DNA of 53,474 nucleotides from an uncultured Parasutterella sp. GTDB taxonomy: Bacteria > Pseudomonadota > Gammaproteobacteria > Burkholderiales > Burkholderiaceae_F. A model generated the notes under the pieces. That model saw only the letters and a program-made list of their open reading frames with translations, had not been told where the DNA came from and searched no databases. Made by a program: the position numbers and the translations under genes. Location of the stretch: assembly GCA_900766055.1 (NCBI GenBank), contig CAAFTZ010000023.1, positions 1-53,474 on the forward strand. The letters run 5' to 3'. Numbering within the stretch: position 1 is the first letter of the stretch; each line of letters starts with the position of its first letter. Positions 40,082 to 47,664 of the stretch are shown here, piece after piece.

Positions 40082-40320
40082 ATCGCTCTCTTCAGCCTCA
40101 GAAGGGTTTCGATGTACTTCTTCATTTCCTCTGAGCCTCTGACTGTTTCCGGAAAGTTGTACACACGAGGATCTAAGACGTGAAAAAGGCGGTACACCCG
40201 TCTGAACGGATAAAAGATTGCAACGTAATCAGCTATGTTTTCCTCGTCTTTTCGAAACCAGCCTTCGTACTTCGGACCTGATGTGCCTCTTCGGTGTGTC
40301 CAAAAAAAGTGACCTTTCAT
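40078..40320 (-). CDS. MoxR-VWA array small protein 5
   Basis: An 80-aa protein (MKGHFFWTHRRGTSGPKYEG, FPETVRGSEEMKKYIETLLRLKRAI). It pairs with the 40317 gene as near-identical architecture: FYW--RR-GT-PKYE-WFR, a DYxA strand, and FPE-VR-SEEMKKY-ETLLRLK. ATGA overlaps. Function unknown. Confidence 0.66.
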   Translation of the reverse strand: MKGHFFWTHRRGTSGPKYEGWFRKDEENIADYVAIFYPFRRVYRLFHVLDPRVYNFPETVRGSEEMKKYIETLLRLKRAI

Positions 40321-40559
40321 ATCACTCCCTTCAGTCTCAGCAGGGTTTCGACATACTTCTTCATCTCCTCTGAAGTCCTAACCTGCTCAGGAAATTTCTG
40401 CTCACGAGCATCTACAAGACGACCGAAAATTTGATAATACCGATAGGTCGGACAAAGACGCGCCAAACAGTAATCTGCATCATCCTCCCTACGAAACCAA
40501 AACTCATACTTCGGAGCCGTGCCAAATCTTCGGTATGCCCAGTAAAAAGATTTCTTCAT
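40317..40559 (-). CDS. MoxR-VWA array small protein 6
   Basis: An 80-aa protein (MKKSFYWAYRRFGTAPKYEF, FPEQVRTSEEMKKYVETLLRLKGVI), sister of the 40078 gene. The high identity of the C-terminal helix compared with the middle suggests recent duplication and diversification. ATGA overlaps. Function unknown. Confidence 0.66.
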   Translation of the reverse strand: MKKSFYWAYRRFGTAPKYEFWFRREDDADYCLARLCPTYRYYQIFGRLVDAREQKFPEQVRTSEEMKKYVETLLRLKGVI

Positions 40560-40822
40560 CTCCTTCTCCGCATTATTTCCAGCCTTTCTAAGGTCTCCAA
40601 GAGGTGCTTGGCTTTAGTAAGCTTTTCTTGAAAAGAGTTGCAGTCGCTGAAGCGAGAGGGCTCGATGAGTATGTCTCCTTTCCCTCTCACTCTCCCGCGC
40701 ATTGTGTTGTCGGCCTCAAAGAAAAACCTCGTGTACTTATGGTTCGTCAGAGGCCGGTACACCCAGCCTCCGTTCCATAACTGCCAGCACTTTTGGTAGT
40801 ACCAATCAAAACGCTTACTCAT
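40556..40822 (-). CDS. MoxR-VWA array small protein 7
   Basis: An 88-aa basic protein (MSKRFDWYYQKCWQLWNGGW, SFQEKLTKAKHLLETLERLEIMRRRR). The N-terminal (R/K)-F-W-Y and the C-terminal LLETLERL helix follow the array pattern, but it is the most divergent member. It follows the MoxR gene directly and shares bases with its stop. Function unknown. Confidence 0.6.
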   Translation of the reverse strand: MSKRFDWYYQKCWQLWNGGWVYRPLTNHKYTRFFFEADNTMRGRVRGKGDILIEPSRFSDCNSFQEKLTKAKHLLETLERLEIMRRRR

Positions 40823-41844
40823 CATGCCAAAAGCTTCGCGTTAGCCACCGCCCAGTCAGTGAAGCCCGGGACGGAAATCAAGTCCTTGTACCGTTTGTAA
40901 CAGCCAATCATAAGGATCGTCTGAAATTCCGGAGAGAGGCGAGCACCATAAGCAACAATATTCTTTGCTGTCTTCTTGTCGATGAGGCTTTCAACCGCAC
41001 CTAAGAACGCATAGAGCACGTCGGGCTTAGTGGGAACAGGGGCTTTCTTGGGATCTTTGATGACTGACTGCGGGTCAGGCATTTCCTTGGCAACCTTAAT
41101 GAACGCAGCAAACTCAGTGGCTGCGCCTTCGCCGATAGCCCCCCTGGCGTGTTCATAGAACGTTGCTGCATCGAGCTCAGTAGGAATACGATTCACATCT
41201 TCCCAAGAACGCGGTGTCGGATTCACGGCCACCTTCGGATCGAAGTTGGAGAGCAGAGCAGGGCGGAACTTAATAAAGGATGTCACGATAGGCTTAATAC
41301 CGTGGGCGTAAGCCCAGTCCATCCAGTCCTCAATATTGGACTCGAACTCTAAGGTTCTGACACGGTTGCCGAGCTTAGTGCTTAAGCGGTTAGCGCCTGA
41401 CTTATCTTCAACTCTGTTACCTGTTGCGATAATGAACAACTGCTCGGATAACTTCATCTGGCCTGCATAGCGGTCAAGGATCACTCGACACAACGGGTTC
41501 TGCATTGCCATGCCTGCGTCAGACATTTCCTCAAGAATAAGGATAGAAGGGCCTTGGCCTGCACGGATCGCATAGAACTCCTGCGGGGGAAGCCACTCGG
41601 AATGCGTGCCGTCATCGGACTTGAAAGGTACGCCCATGATGTCCACCGGGTCTCTGAGAGAGGGGTTGAACTCGACTACTCGTTCGTCAGGGATATCGAA
41701 CTTGGCTTGCAGTTCCTTGGCAATCTCACGAGCGCAAGCACTCTTTCCTCCGCCCGGCTGGCCGGTGATGAAGGGGACGACCAAGTGTCCGTTTTCCTGA
41801 TTGAATTGCAGAAGAACAGAAGATTTAAGAGTAGAGAACTTCAT
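40822..41844 (-). CDS. MoxR-type AAA+ ATPase
   Basis: A 340-aa AAA_5/MoxR-like ATPase. Walker A GQPGGGKSACAREIA, the RDPVDIMGVP loop, Walker B ILILEEMSDA, sensor-1 IIATGNR and the PRSWEDVNRI sensor-2 region are visible. MoxR ATPases work with VWA proteins as a metal-site or complex-maturation chaperone system. The DUF2201/VWA partner is at 37908-39092, with seven small paralogous genes in between. GAGG precedes the ATG. Its target within the phage cycle is unknown. Confidence 0.9.
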   Translation of the reverse strand: MKFSTLKSSVLLQFNQENGHLVVPFITGQPGGGKSACAREIAKELQAKFDIPDERVVEFNPSLRDPVDIMGVPFKSDDGTHSEWLPPQEFYAIRAGQGPSILILEEMSDAGMAMQNPLCRVILDRYAGQMKLSEQLFIIATGNRVEDKSGANRLSTKLGNRVRTLEFESNIEDWMDWAYAHGIKPIVTSFIKFRPALLSNFDPKVAVNPTPRSWEDVNRIPTELDAATFYEHARGAIGEGAATEFAAFIKVAKEMPDPQSVIKDPKKAPVPTKPDVLYAFLGAVESLIDKKTAKNIVAYGARLSPEFQTILMIGCYKRYKDLISVPGFTDWAVANAKLLA

Positions 41845-41846
41845 AA

Positions 41847-42119
41847 TTAACCTCGTTTGTTAAGCCGAATAACAGTTTCAGACCAACGCTTTGCTTCGTT
41901 GTAGTCCGAGAAAATCCTGAATGCCGATACCGTTTTATCGGGGAACTCCCAACACTCTTTGCCTATAGGTTTGTCCCCGAAGACGAAAGTAAAAGTAATC
42001 GGATATTGATACGCAACATAAGCTGCTCTCTCAACACCCGACCAATAAACCTCCGCAGGATCACATCCGTTTTTGTCTATGACAGGAATCCATGTCCTGT
42101 CCTCATAGAAAATTCCCAT
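41847..42119 (-). CDS. Small hypothetical protein related to the MoxR-VWA array
   Basis: A 90-aa protein just upstream of MoxR (MGIFYEDRTWIPVIDKNGCD, FPDKTVSAFRIFSDYNEAKRWSETVIRLNKRG). A beta-rich front, an FPD motif and the C-terminal helix ending ETVIRLN resemble the array proteins on the other side of MoxR. A short non-coding gap (42120-42169) upstream might hold a promoter. Confidence 0.6.
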   Translation of the reverse strand: MGIFYEDRTWIPVIDKNGCDPAEVYWSGVERAAYVAYQYPITFTFVFGDKPIGKECWEFPDKTVSAFRIFSDYNEAKRWSETVIRLNKRG

Positions 42120-42169
42120 CGCGTTTAACTCATATCATACTCTTTTCTTGAAACTAAACTATTACTTTT

Positions 42170-42451
42170 TTATGTGAAATTATTTAAGCGCAAGATTGTA
42201 TCTGCGAACTGAGTAGCCTCTCTGAGAAGGTGGAAATCGAAGTACTTAGTGTCTTTGATTTTCTCTGCATAAACGCAAACCGTGTAGGGTTTGTTTCTGC
42301 CTTCCCAGTCGGCCATAACGCCTTGGTAACGATACTTGTAGATGTCAACAACACACTTCTTGACATCTTCTCTGCGCCACGTAGCCAGCAAGAGAACAGA
42401 ATCGCGAGGGTTTTCGCCCTTTGCCGCCGTTCTTATCCATTTATGCTGCAT
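42170..42451 (-). CDS. Small hypothetical protein related to the MoxR-VWA array
   Basis: A 93-aa protein (MQHKWIRTAAKGENPRDSVL, then YFDFHLLREATQFADTILRLNNFT). The C-terminal helix ending ADTILRLN resembles the 41847 protein. It overlaps the next gene upstream by 11 bases. Function unknown. Confidence 0.58.
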   Translation of the reverse strand: MQHKWIRTAAKGENPRDSVLLLATWRREDVKKCVVDIYKYRYQGVMADWEGRNKPYTVCVYAEKIKDTKYFDFHLLREATQFADTILRLNNFT

Positions 42452-43103
42452 GCTTCAACCTCTGAACTGTTATCCACTCCAAGAAGTTTTCAGGGACGCT
42501 TCGAATCGCTTCTTCCTTCGTGGCAAATCCGCCGTCCACCCACACACCCTTAAAACGTTTGTACTTTTGCAAATTCTCGTTATAGACTTGGTAACGAAGT
42601 CCTGAAGCATAACATCGGTAGGCCTGAATCTTGACGTCTCCTACTAACTCCTCCACGGTCAAGCCTGCTGCAAACTTATTCGGACCGACACGCAGGATCT
42701 CCATTTTGTTCCATGTGTCCGGCTCAAACGGATCGCGTTGCCCTACATATTCGTCTGCGCCCTCCGAACTCTGCCTCGTGTTGAGCCACCAACGGGGCAA
42801 AAGTTCTGTGGCCAGCTCTCCGTAAATACTGCCGAACATACGCATCTGCCTTGCAGTAGTGGCCGAATACCATCCCATTGGAACGTCAACCATTGTTTTT
42901 CCGCTGTTATAGAAATTAAAAATGATTTCCACGATGGTTGAGTAGGACTGGAAAGCCATGTGTCCGCGTTCTGTCCTTAAGACACAGCAGTTTCCACGGT
43001 AATCCTTCTTGGGATGCTGAGCATCAACAACATGGTCAATCGCAGAGCTTGCGCCCCAAGAAAGAACAACTTTACTAAGAGGTCGTGTCAGAAACTTTCT
43101 CAT
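42441..43103 (-). CDS. Hypothetical phage protein
   Basis: A 220-aa protein (MRKFLTRPLSKVVLSWGASS, FQSYSTIVEIIFNFYNSGKT, ATKEEAIRSVPENFLEWITVQRLKHAA). Its C-terminal helix with a final RLK loosely echoes the small array proteins. No family recognised. Confidence 0.6.
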   Translation of the reverse strand: MRKFLTRPLSKVVLSWGASSAIDHVVDAQHPKKDYRGNCCVLRTERGHMAFQSYSTIVEIIFNFYNSGKTMVDVPMGWYSATTARQMRMFGSIYGELATELLPRWWLNTRQSSEGADEYVGQRDPFEPDTWNKMEILRVGPNKFAAGLTVEELVGDVKIQAYRCYASGLRYQVYNENLQKYKRFKGVWVDGGFATKEEAIRSVPENFLEWITVQRLKHAA

Positions 43104-43404
43104 CTTTAATCTCCTTTAGAATTTTCCATAAGTTGACAATGGCCTGTCCGTAAACCTCCTTCATCACTCCCTTCACACCCGATGTAGAGCTGAGGTTCCA
43201 ATAGTAATCAGGGGATTCAAACACCTCACACAACTTTGTTACAGGCCAAAACACATACTGACTTTTACCGGAACCGGTCTCAGCAGGGTGATAGCCTTCT
43301 ATGTGTCCTATCTCATATCTTCTGCCGTCCTTATCGTAAAGATAGAGGGTCGTGAAACCTTGATCCGAACGTTCCTCCCATTTAAGCTTGATTTTTTCGT
43401 TCAT
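43075..43404 (-). CDS. NLWK array protein 1 (hypothetical)
   Basis: A 109-aa protein, one of six consecutive paralogues (43075-45330). Pattern: IKLKWEE at the N-terminus, a strand LYLYDKDGRRYEIGHIEG, YVFWPVTKLCEVFESPDYY, and the C-terminal helix with VNLWKILKEIKDE. AAGGAG lies 7 bases before the ATG. Function unknown. Confidence 0.62.
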   Translation of the reverse strand: MNEKIKLKWEERSDQGFTTLYLYDKDGRRYEIGHIEGYHPAETGSGKSQYVFWPVTKLCEVFESPDYYWNLSSTSGVKGVMKEVYGQAIVNLWKILKEIKDEKVSDTTS

Positions 43405-43702
43405 CTTCAATCTCCTTTAGCCTCCGAACAATTCTCCACAGATTGGTGACGATGTACTCATTCATCTTCTTTTGGTAAGGTTCAAGGGGTGCGTTTGCTT
43501 TCAGCATAAAAAAGCCATCGTCCATAAAATTGAACAGCTCGTTTCTCCAGTCGATCTCCCAATGGAACCGTTGTCCTTTTTTGGAAAAGAATTTTCCTGC
43601 GGAGCCCAGCAAGTATTCCTTGCCATCAAACTTAAGAACGATCCTTAGACATTCAACCTCGCTGATGCTGAAACCACGGCGCCACTCGATAAGTTCCTTC
43701 AT
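43382..43702 (-). CDS. NLWK array protein 2 (hypothetical)
   Basis: A 106-aa protein (MKELIEWRRGFSISEVECLR, FDGKEYLLGSAG, WEIDWRNELFNF, VTNLWRIVRRLKEIEDER). Same layout as its neighbours. It overlaps both by 23-50 bases. Function unknown. Confidence 0.62.
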   Translation of the reverse strand: MKELIEWRRGFSISEVECLRIVLKFDGKEYLLGSAGKFFSKKGQRFHWEIDWRNELFNFMDDGFFMLKANAPLEPYQKKMNEYIVTNLWRIVRRLKEIEDERKNQA

Positions 43703-44000
43703 ACGCTCTTAGCTCCTTAATAAGTTTCCAAAGGTTCAGAAGAACACGTCCCTCCAGCCTCTTTTTGCACACTTCAAAGGGTTCGTTGTTTTCCTGTGCG
43801 ACACAAGTTTTTAGTGCCCAGTCGGCCGGAAGCGTCAACCATTCGTTCCAGAAGTAGGTAGACTCATCAACTCTTAAAGCTTCCACTTTCCCGAGAAAGT
43901 ATTTTTCATCTTCGTAGTTCAAGTACACTTTGTATGCTTCAATAGCAGGGGGCTTAGGGTTCTCAACTTTTACCCATTCAATAAGGTCTGCCACAGCCAT
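43653..44000 (-). CDS. NLWK array protein 3 (hypothetical)
   Basis: A 115-aa protein (DLIEWVKVENPKPPAIEAYK, YEDEKYFLGKVEALR, LLNLWKLIKELRAYEG). It is a clear paralogue of array protein 2, sharing LIEW, KY-LG and NLW-I--L. Overlaps the next gene by 23 bases. Function unknown. Confidence 0.62.
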   Translation of the reverse strand: MAVADLIEWVKVENPKPPAIEAYKVYLNYEDEKYFLGKVEALRVDESTYFWNEWLTLPADWALKTCVAQENNEPFEVCKKRLEGRVLLNLWKLIKELRAYEGTYRVAPWFQHQRG

Positions 44001-44304
44001 CCTCCTTTGCTGTCTTCAGCACTTTCCACAGGTTGAGTAAGACAGCGCGCTTCACGTTTTCCTTTACCTCACGAAGGTAGTCAAACTTCCAGCCGAGATC
44101 CCCTCCGATAGTGTCAAACTCTTCGTACTCTTCTCTGTACCATCTGAGATACCAATAGCTTTTACGTCCCCACTTGGTAGCTTCACAAAGCGGATATTCA
44201 ACACCCTCAATCCTCATAAAAGCTATGCGCCTATGCGCCATTCGCGTATCGTCCAGTCTGAGCAGGTCACCTTCCTTCCAAACGATCTTCACCTTGCCCG
44301 GCAT
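43978..44304 (-). CDS. NLWK array protein 4 (hypothetical)
   Basis: A 108-aa protein (MPGKVKIVWKEGDLLRLDDT, SYWYLRWYREEYEEFDTIGG, LLNLWKVLKTAKEDG). The start at 44304 has AAGGAG 6 bases upstream; a longer frame is ignored. Function unknown. Confidence 0.62.
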   Translation of the reverse strand: MPGKVKIVWKEGDLLRLDDTRMAHRRIAFMRIEGVEYPLCEATKWGRKSYWYLRWYREEYEEFDTIGGDLGWKFDYLREVKENVKRAVLLNLWKVLKTAKEDGCGRPY

Positions 44305-44608
44305 GATGTCTCCTTTCTGCAAGCGCCGCAAATTTGCACAGATTAGATGTGATAAATTTTTCAATCTTTTCCTTAACTTCCTCCAAAGAAAAGCAAGCCT
44401 CGCTCCCGTACCACGGTATTAAGCCTTCTTCTTCAAAGATCTGGTTGACATCAGCATCTTCCGGGAGGAATCTCCAGCCGGGGCGTTCCGGCAAAAGGAC
44501 TAGGTTAAGGGCATATCCGACTACAAGATCCTTGTTGTCAATAAGCAGTATCGCCGTGTAGTGCTTCCCATGCCTATCAAAGTTTTTCCACTCAACCTTA
44601 GTTTTCAT
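44267..44608 (-). CDS. NLWK array protein 5 (hypothetical)
   Basis: A 113-aa protein (MKTKVEWKNFDRHGKHYTAI, LIDNKDLVVGYALNLVLLPE, ITSNLCKFAALAERRHHAG). The NLWK helix is altered to NLCK, but the VEWK start and VGYA strand keep the family pattern. It overlaps array protein 4 by 38 bases. Function unknown. Confidence 0.6.
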   Translation of the reverse strand: MKTKVEWKNFDRHGKHYTAILLIDNKDLVVGYALNLVLLPERPGWRFLPEDADVNQIFEEEGLIPWYGSEACFSLEEVKEKIEKFITSNLCKFAALAERRHHAGQGEDRLEGR

Positions 44609-44644
44609 ATCATTACCTCTAATACTGTGAAGTTATTTAGTTGT

Positions 44645-44977
44645 TTATGATAGCCCAGCTTTCTCCTTTCTCCCGAGGTCTCTTACGAGCGGAGCGAACT
44701 TCCAGAGGTATAAAAACACAAAGCTCTCAATCTTTTTCTTTTCGTCCTTTAGGGTAGGGACAGCTTCCTGAATAAGAAACGGGCGAAAGTTCTCAGCCTC
44801 GAACAGGCCATAGACAGCATCACTAATCCAAAAGAGCCAAGGGGCATCGGAATCCTCGGTAGTCATACGCGCGGCTCTCCCTAAAAAGAGCCCTTTGCCG
44901 TTCATATACAGGGTGGCATTGATGCTTCTAAAATCAACATCTGAGCTATGCCACTCAATCCTCACTTTGTCCGGCAT
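44645..44977 (-). CDS. NLWK array protein 6 (hypothetical)
   Basis: A 110-aa protein (MPDKVRIEWHSSDVDFRSIN, LYMNGKGLFLGRAARMT, WLFWISDAVYGLFEAENFRP, LYLWKFAPLVRDLGRKE). It is closest to the 44962 protein (both have WLFWI/P-----G-F--AE-RP and LWKFAPL-(R/K)D). GGAG precedes the ATG. Function unknown. Confidence 0.63.
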   Translation of the reverse strand: MPDKVRIEWHSSDVDFRSINATLYMNGKGLFLGRAARMTTEDSDAPWLFWISDAVYGLFEAENFRPFLIQEAVPTLKDEKKKIESFVFLYLWKFAPLVRDLGRKEKAGLS

Positions 44978-45330
44978 GACGTCTCCTTATGCCCGAAGTC
45001 TTTCATAAGCGGAGCGAACTTCCACAGGTTGAACCATACGAACGCTTCGACTTCCTGCTTAACTTCCTCGAAGCTCGCCTTGGCATTGCGCCTCTGGTAT
45101 GGCCTGTACTCCGCCTTGTCGAATATGCCCCATGTAACAGTGATCGGCCAGAACAGCCAAGCATTGTCAGGGTTCAGGCCGGGCATACATATCGCCACAC
45201 CCACCGGGAACTCTTTGTCTTCTAGGTAAAGCACGAGCACCATACCTCTTTGGGCAATGAAGACGTCGTAGGCCTCAGAGTTGTTTGTACCCAGCCACTT
45301 AATCCTCACCGGTGTCTGTGTCTTTTCCAT
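44962..45330 (-). CDS. NLWK array protein 7 (hypothetical)
   Basis: A 122-aa protein (VRIKWLGTNNSEAYDVFIAQ, FPVGVAICMPGLNPDNAWLF, WFNLWKFAPLMKDFGHKE), first of the array in transcription order. The start at 45330 has GGGAG upstream and overlaps the preceding gene by 32 bases. Function unknown. Confidence 0.63.
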   Translation of the reverse strand: MEKTQTPVRIKWLGTNNSEAYDVFIAQRGMVLVLYLEDKEFPVGVAICMPGLNPDNAWLFWPITVTWGIFDKAEYRPYQRRNAKASFEEVKQEVEAFVWFNLWKFAPLMKDFGHKETSCRTK

Positions 45331-45832
45331 GTCGTTTCTCCCAAACACTTATGATGCTTCGCGCCATATCGGTGTCGTTAATGAAGCCGTTCAGATCACA
45401 GCCGGCTACCAACTCTTTGCCAAGGGTAAACTTACCGACGGATATAAACTTAATCTCCTCAAGTCTTCCACCGAACTCTTTCAGCTCTCTGACAATAAAC
45501 ATGGGCGAAACCCCTTTGAAGTAGGTTTCCAAGAATGCGTCATTGAACTCATAGATATACCCGTAGTCACTGCCGTAATAAGCCACATAGTCTTTCTTCA
45601 TACGCATCGTGTTGCAAAGCGCGACGATGGTTCTGACCGATCCTATCTCGGCTTTCTTGCGCATGTGCTTCACATCCTCATAGAGGTACGCCATGACGTC
45701 GTCGTAGTATGTACTGCTCCGTTCGAGCTTGGCCTTTATGTATGCCTTGCTGTATAGGGTATCAATGAAGGCGTAGTACACATTGTCCGGCAGGATTTTA
45801 GGTTTAACCCTTTTGAGGCGGTCTTCAAACAT
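45299..45832 (-). CDS. Hypothetical paired protein A
   Basis: A 177-aa protein, paralogue of the gene directly upstream (45825). Shared elements: ID-L--KA--K at the front, ALCNTMRMKKDYVAYYGSDYGYIYEFNDAFLETYF in the middle, ISVGKF, and DLNGFINDTDMARSII with a final W-K-H. No recognised domain. Confidence 0.65.
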   Translation of the reverse strand: MFEDRLKRVKPKILPDNVYYAFIDTLYSKAYIKAKLERSSTYYDDVMAYLYEDVKHMRKKAEIGSVRTIVALCNTMRMKKDYVAYYGSDYGYIYEFNDAFLETYFKGVSPMFIVRELKEFGGRLEEIKFISVGKFTLGKELVAGCDLNGFINDTDMARSIISVWEKRHGKDTDTGED

Positions 45833-46325
45833 TTTCTTCTCCTTTGTGCATATCTTTCCACTTGTCCCTTATGCTTTCAGCGAAGTCGTCGATGTCGATG
45901 AAGTCATTGAGGTCGTCATAAAAAGATAGTGAAGGCTCAAAGTAAGAAACATCTTCGCCCACGGAAACAAACCGCTCATCGTCGTACTCTTCGCTCCGAA
46001 TATCATCAACGATCTCGCTGGGGCAGCAGTCCTCGTAATACGCATTAAAGAAGTCTTCATCTGCAAAGTACACGTAGCCATACCGGAAAGCGCCTCTGTA
46101 TCGAAAGAAGTACGCGCCGTCCTTACGCATGGTGTTGTAGAGCTTGATGTACAAGCGCTCGTCATCCTCTAATATAGGACTAAGGGCATGGTCGATGTAG
46201 CTGAGTAGGTCACATCGTTCTTCCGGCGGCTCTTCCATCCTCTTCATAAATGCCTTAGCAACGATGGAATCAATGAGCTTCCTATACTCGTCACTTGATA
46301 AAACTTCCGGCTCAACTGCCCTCAT
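45825..46325 (-). CDS. Hypothetical paired protein B
   Basis: A 166-aa acidic protein, paralogue of the 45299 gene (LYNTMRKDGAYFFRYRGAFR, GYVYFADEDFFNAYYED, FVSVGEDVSYF, DLNDFIDIDDFAESIRDKW). The start at 46325 has GGAGG upstream. An open frame of 50 more codons upstream is arginine-rich and is the shadow of the neighbouring gene. Function unknown. Confidence 0.65.
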   Translation of the reverse strand: MRAVEPEVLSSDEYRKLIDSIVAKAFMKRMEEPPEERCDLLSYIDHALSPILEDDERLYIKLYNTMRKDGAYFFRYRGAFRYGYVYFADEDFFNAYYEDCCPSEIVDDIRSEEYDDERFVSVGEDVSYFEPSLSFYDDLNDFIDIDDFAESIRDKWKDMHKGEENV

Positions 46326-46578
46326 AATTAGCCTCCAAAGAATTAAGCACTGTCTCTGCTGCCGTCCTCGCTCTGCGAAGGCTTTGGAAACAGGTACGAA
46401 GTGCTGCATTGAGCGCAGGGACTGCCTGCGCCTTCTTCCACGTCTGCGAGTCAGAGTCCACCCGGCTAAACACATACCCGGGATAGAACCCGCCTCGATA
46501 AATACTGATACGGTGAGTGCCTAGTGTCGCATCCCACTGCGACGCTCCATGACTCACCCAAACAATTTTGCTTTGCAT
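46312..46578 (-). CDS. Hypothetical phage protein
   Basis: An 88-aa protein (MQSKIVWVSHGASQWDATLG, LNAALRTCFQSLRRARTAAE), unrecognised. GGAG lies just upstream of the ATG; it overlaps both neighbours. Confidence 0.6.
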   Translation of the reverse strand: MQSKIVWVSHGASQWDATLGTHRISIYRGGFYPGYVFSRVDSDSQTWKKAQAVPALNAALRTCFQSLRRARTAAETVLNSLEANYEGS

Positions 46579-47033
46579 GATGTCTCCTTTCGGGGGGCCA
46601 CGTAGGGGCTCCCGTCCTCATAGAACAAAAGATCGTTGGCTTGGCAGTGGTCGATGACTTCTTCTGTGTAGTCTCGGTTATTAGCTTCTTCTACGAGATC
46701 GTCGTATACACCTTTAACCAAGTGTTCCAAGTCGTCCCAATCGATTTCCAAGAAGAACTGTTTCTTAATAGTGCGCTCAATAATCTCGTAGGCACACCAA
46801 ATGCCTATCTTGTCTGCGATCTTTACGAAGTCCGTGTAGCGCACTACATCATGGTCTTCCTCATAGTCCCAATGGGCAATCTCTGCGATCTTCTCCAGCA
46901 CGTCTTTATAGACGGCTTCGAGTTCGTTGTACTCCAAGGCCATCAGCTCCTCAACAAGGGGCCAATACCCCTTGTCACGAGCGGACTGCGTGAGCTCCGT
47001 GTACTCATATACGGGGATTGTTACTTGCTTCAT
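46554..47033 (-). CDS. Hypothetical acidic phage protein
   Basis: A 159-aa, strongly acidic, helical protein (VYEYTELTQSARDKGYWPLV, FFLEIDWDDLEHLVKGVYDD). It resembles 'antitoxin of toxin-antitoxin stability' type phage proteins only in composition; no family is claimed. AAGGTGG lies 6 bases before the ATG. Confidence 0.6.
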   Translation of the reverse strand: MKQVTIPVYEYTELTQSARDKGYWPLVEELMALEYNELEAVYKDVLEKIAEIAHWDYEEDHDVVRYTDFVKIADKIGIWCAYEIIERTIKKQFFLEIDWDDLEHLVKGVYDDLVEEANNRDYTEEVIDHCQANDLLFYEDGSPYVAPRKETSCKAKLFG

Positions 47034-47042
47034 AAGGCCACC

Positions 47043-47534
47043 TTAAAACGGTATTCTGTTTTCCTCGAGCGACGTATCGTATGGGTTGTCAATTTTTCGG
47101 AAGTCAAAGAATTTCCTTGCTGCACCTTCTGGGTCGGAGACTTTGTGCGCCTTAGCCCAAAGGTATGTTTCCCACAGGGCTGTGTGCTTATCGTCCACGA
47201 TCACTGGGATTCCGCCGAACGTAAAGTAAGAGAACGGCGTGGCCTGCTGCTCTTTGGTCTTAAGCGGCTGAGCCGTTTCAATTTGTTTGGCTTCTGCCTT
47301 GGCAAACCAATCAAGCAGAGCCCGCATGAACTCCGAGCCTCCGTGAGTCTTAACGAAGATGTACTGCTCCATTGTGAGTGTGTAAGCACAGAGTTTCTTT
47401 GTTTCCATGATTGCAGAGTCTACGGTGATCTCTTTGTGTTCCTCGTAGACTCCGGGAATCTTTGGCACGGTGTTGCCTGAGATTTTGATAACTTTTCTTG
47501 CTTCCTTAATACGCTGATAGGTTGGTTTCGGCAT
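47043..47534 (-). CDS. Hypothetical phage protein
   Basis: A 163-aa protein (MPKPTYQRIKEARKVIKISG, LCAYTLTMEQYIFVKTHGGS, IPVIVDDKHTALWETYLWAK). Unrecognised. The start at 47534 has AAGGAG 6 bases upstream, which overlaps the stop of the 35-aa membrane peptide gene. Confidence 0.62.
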   Translation of the reverse strand: MPKPTYQRIKEARKVIKISGNTVPKIPGVYEEHKEITVDSAIMETKKLCAYTLTMEQYIFVKTHGGSEFMRALLDWFAKAEAKQIETAQPLKTKEQQATPFSYFTFGGIPVIVDDKHTALWETYLWAKAHKVSDPEGAARKFFDFRKIDNPYDTSLEENRIPF

Positions 47535-47544
47535 ATTTTTCTCC

Positions 47545-47652
47545 TTAAGGGATGACTGCAAAGACACACATCAATCCGACGATCACAAAGACAATCGGAT
47601 ACACAACTGCTTCGAGCCGGTTGATAAGCTCGTCATATTCCTTATCGCTCAT
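47545..47652 (-). CDS. 35-aa single-pass membrane peptide
   Basis: A short ORF (MSDKEYDELINRLEAVVYPI, then VFVIVGLMCVFAVIP) with GGAG 9 bases before the ATG. It has an acidic amphipathic front and one hydrophobic segment (residues 17-35). Its TAA stop is shared with the ribosome binding site of the following gene. Function unknown. Confidence 0.55.
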   Translation of the reverse strand: MSDKEYDELINRLEAVVYPIVFVIVGLMCVFAVIP

Positions 47653-47664
47653 GGTCGCGGCTCC

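Noticed and set aside
46326..46475. Arginine-rich N-terminal extension of the 45825 gene
   Set aside because: It is the out-of-frame overlap with the 46312 gene; the internal ATG has GGAGG.
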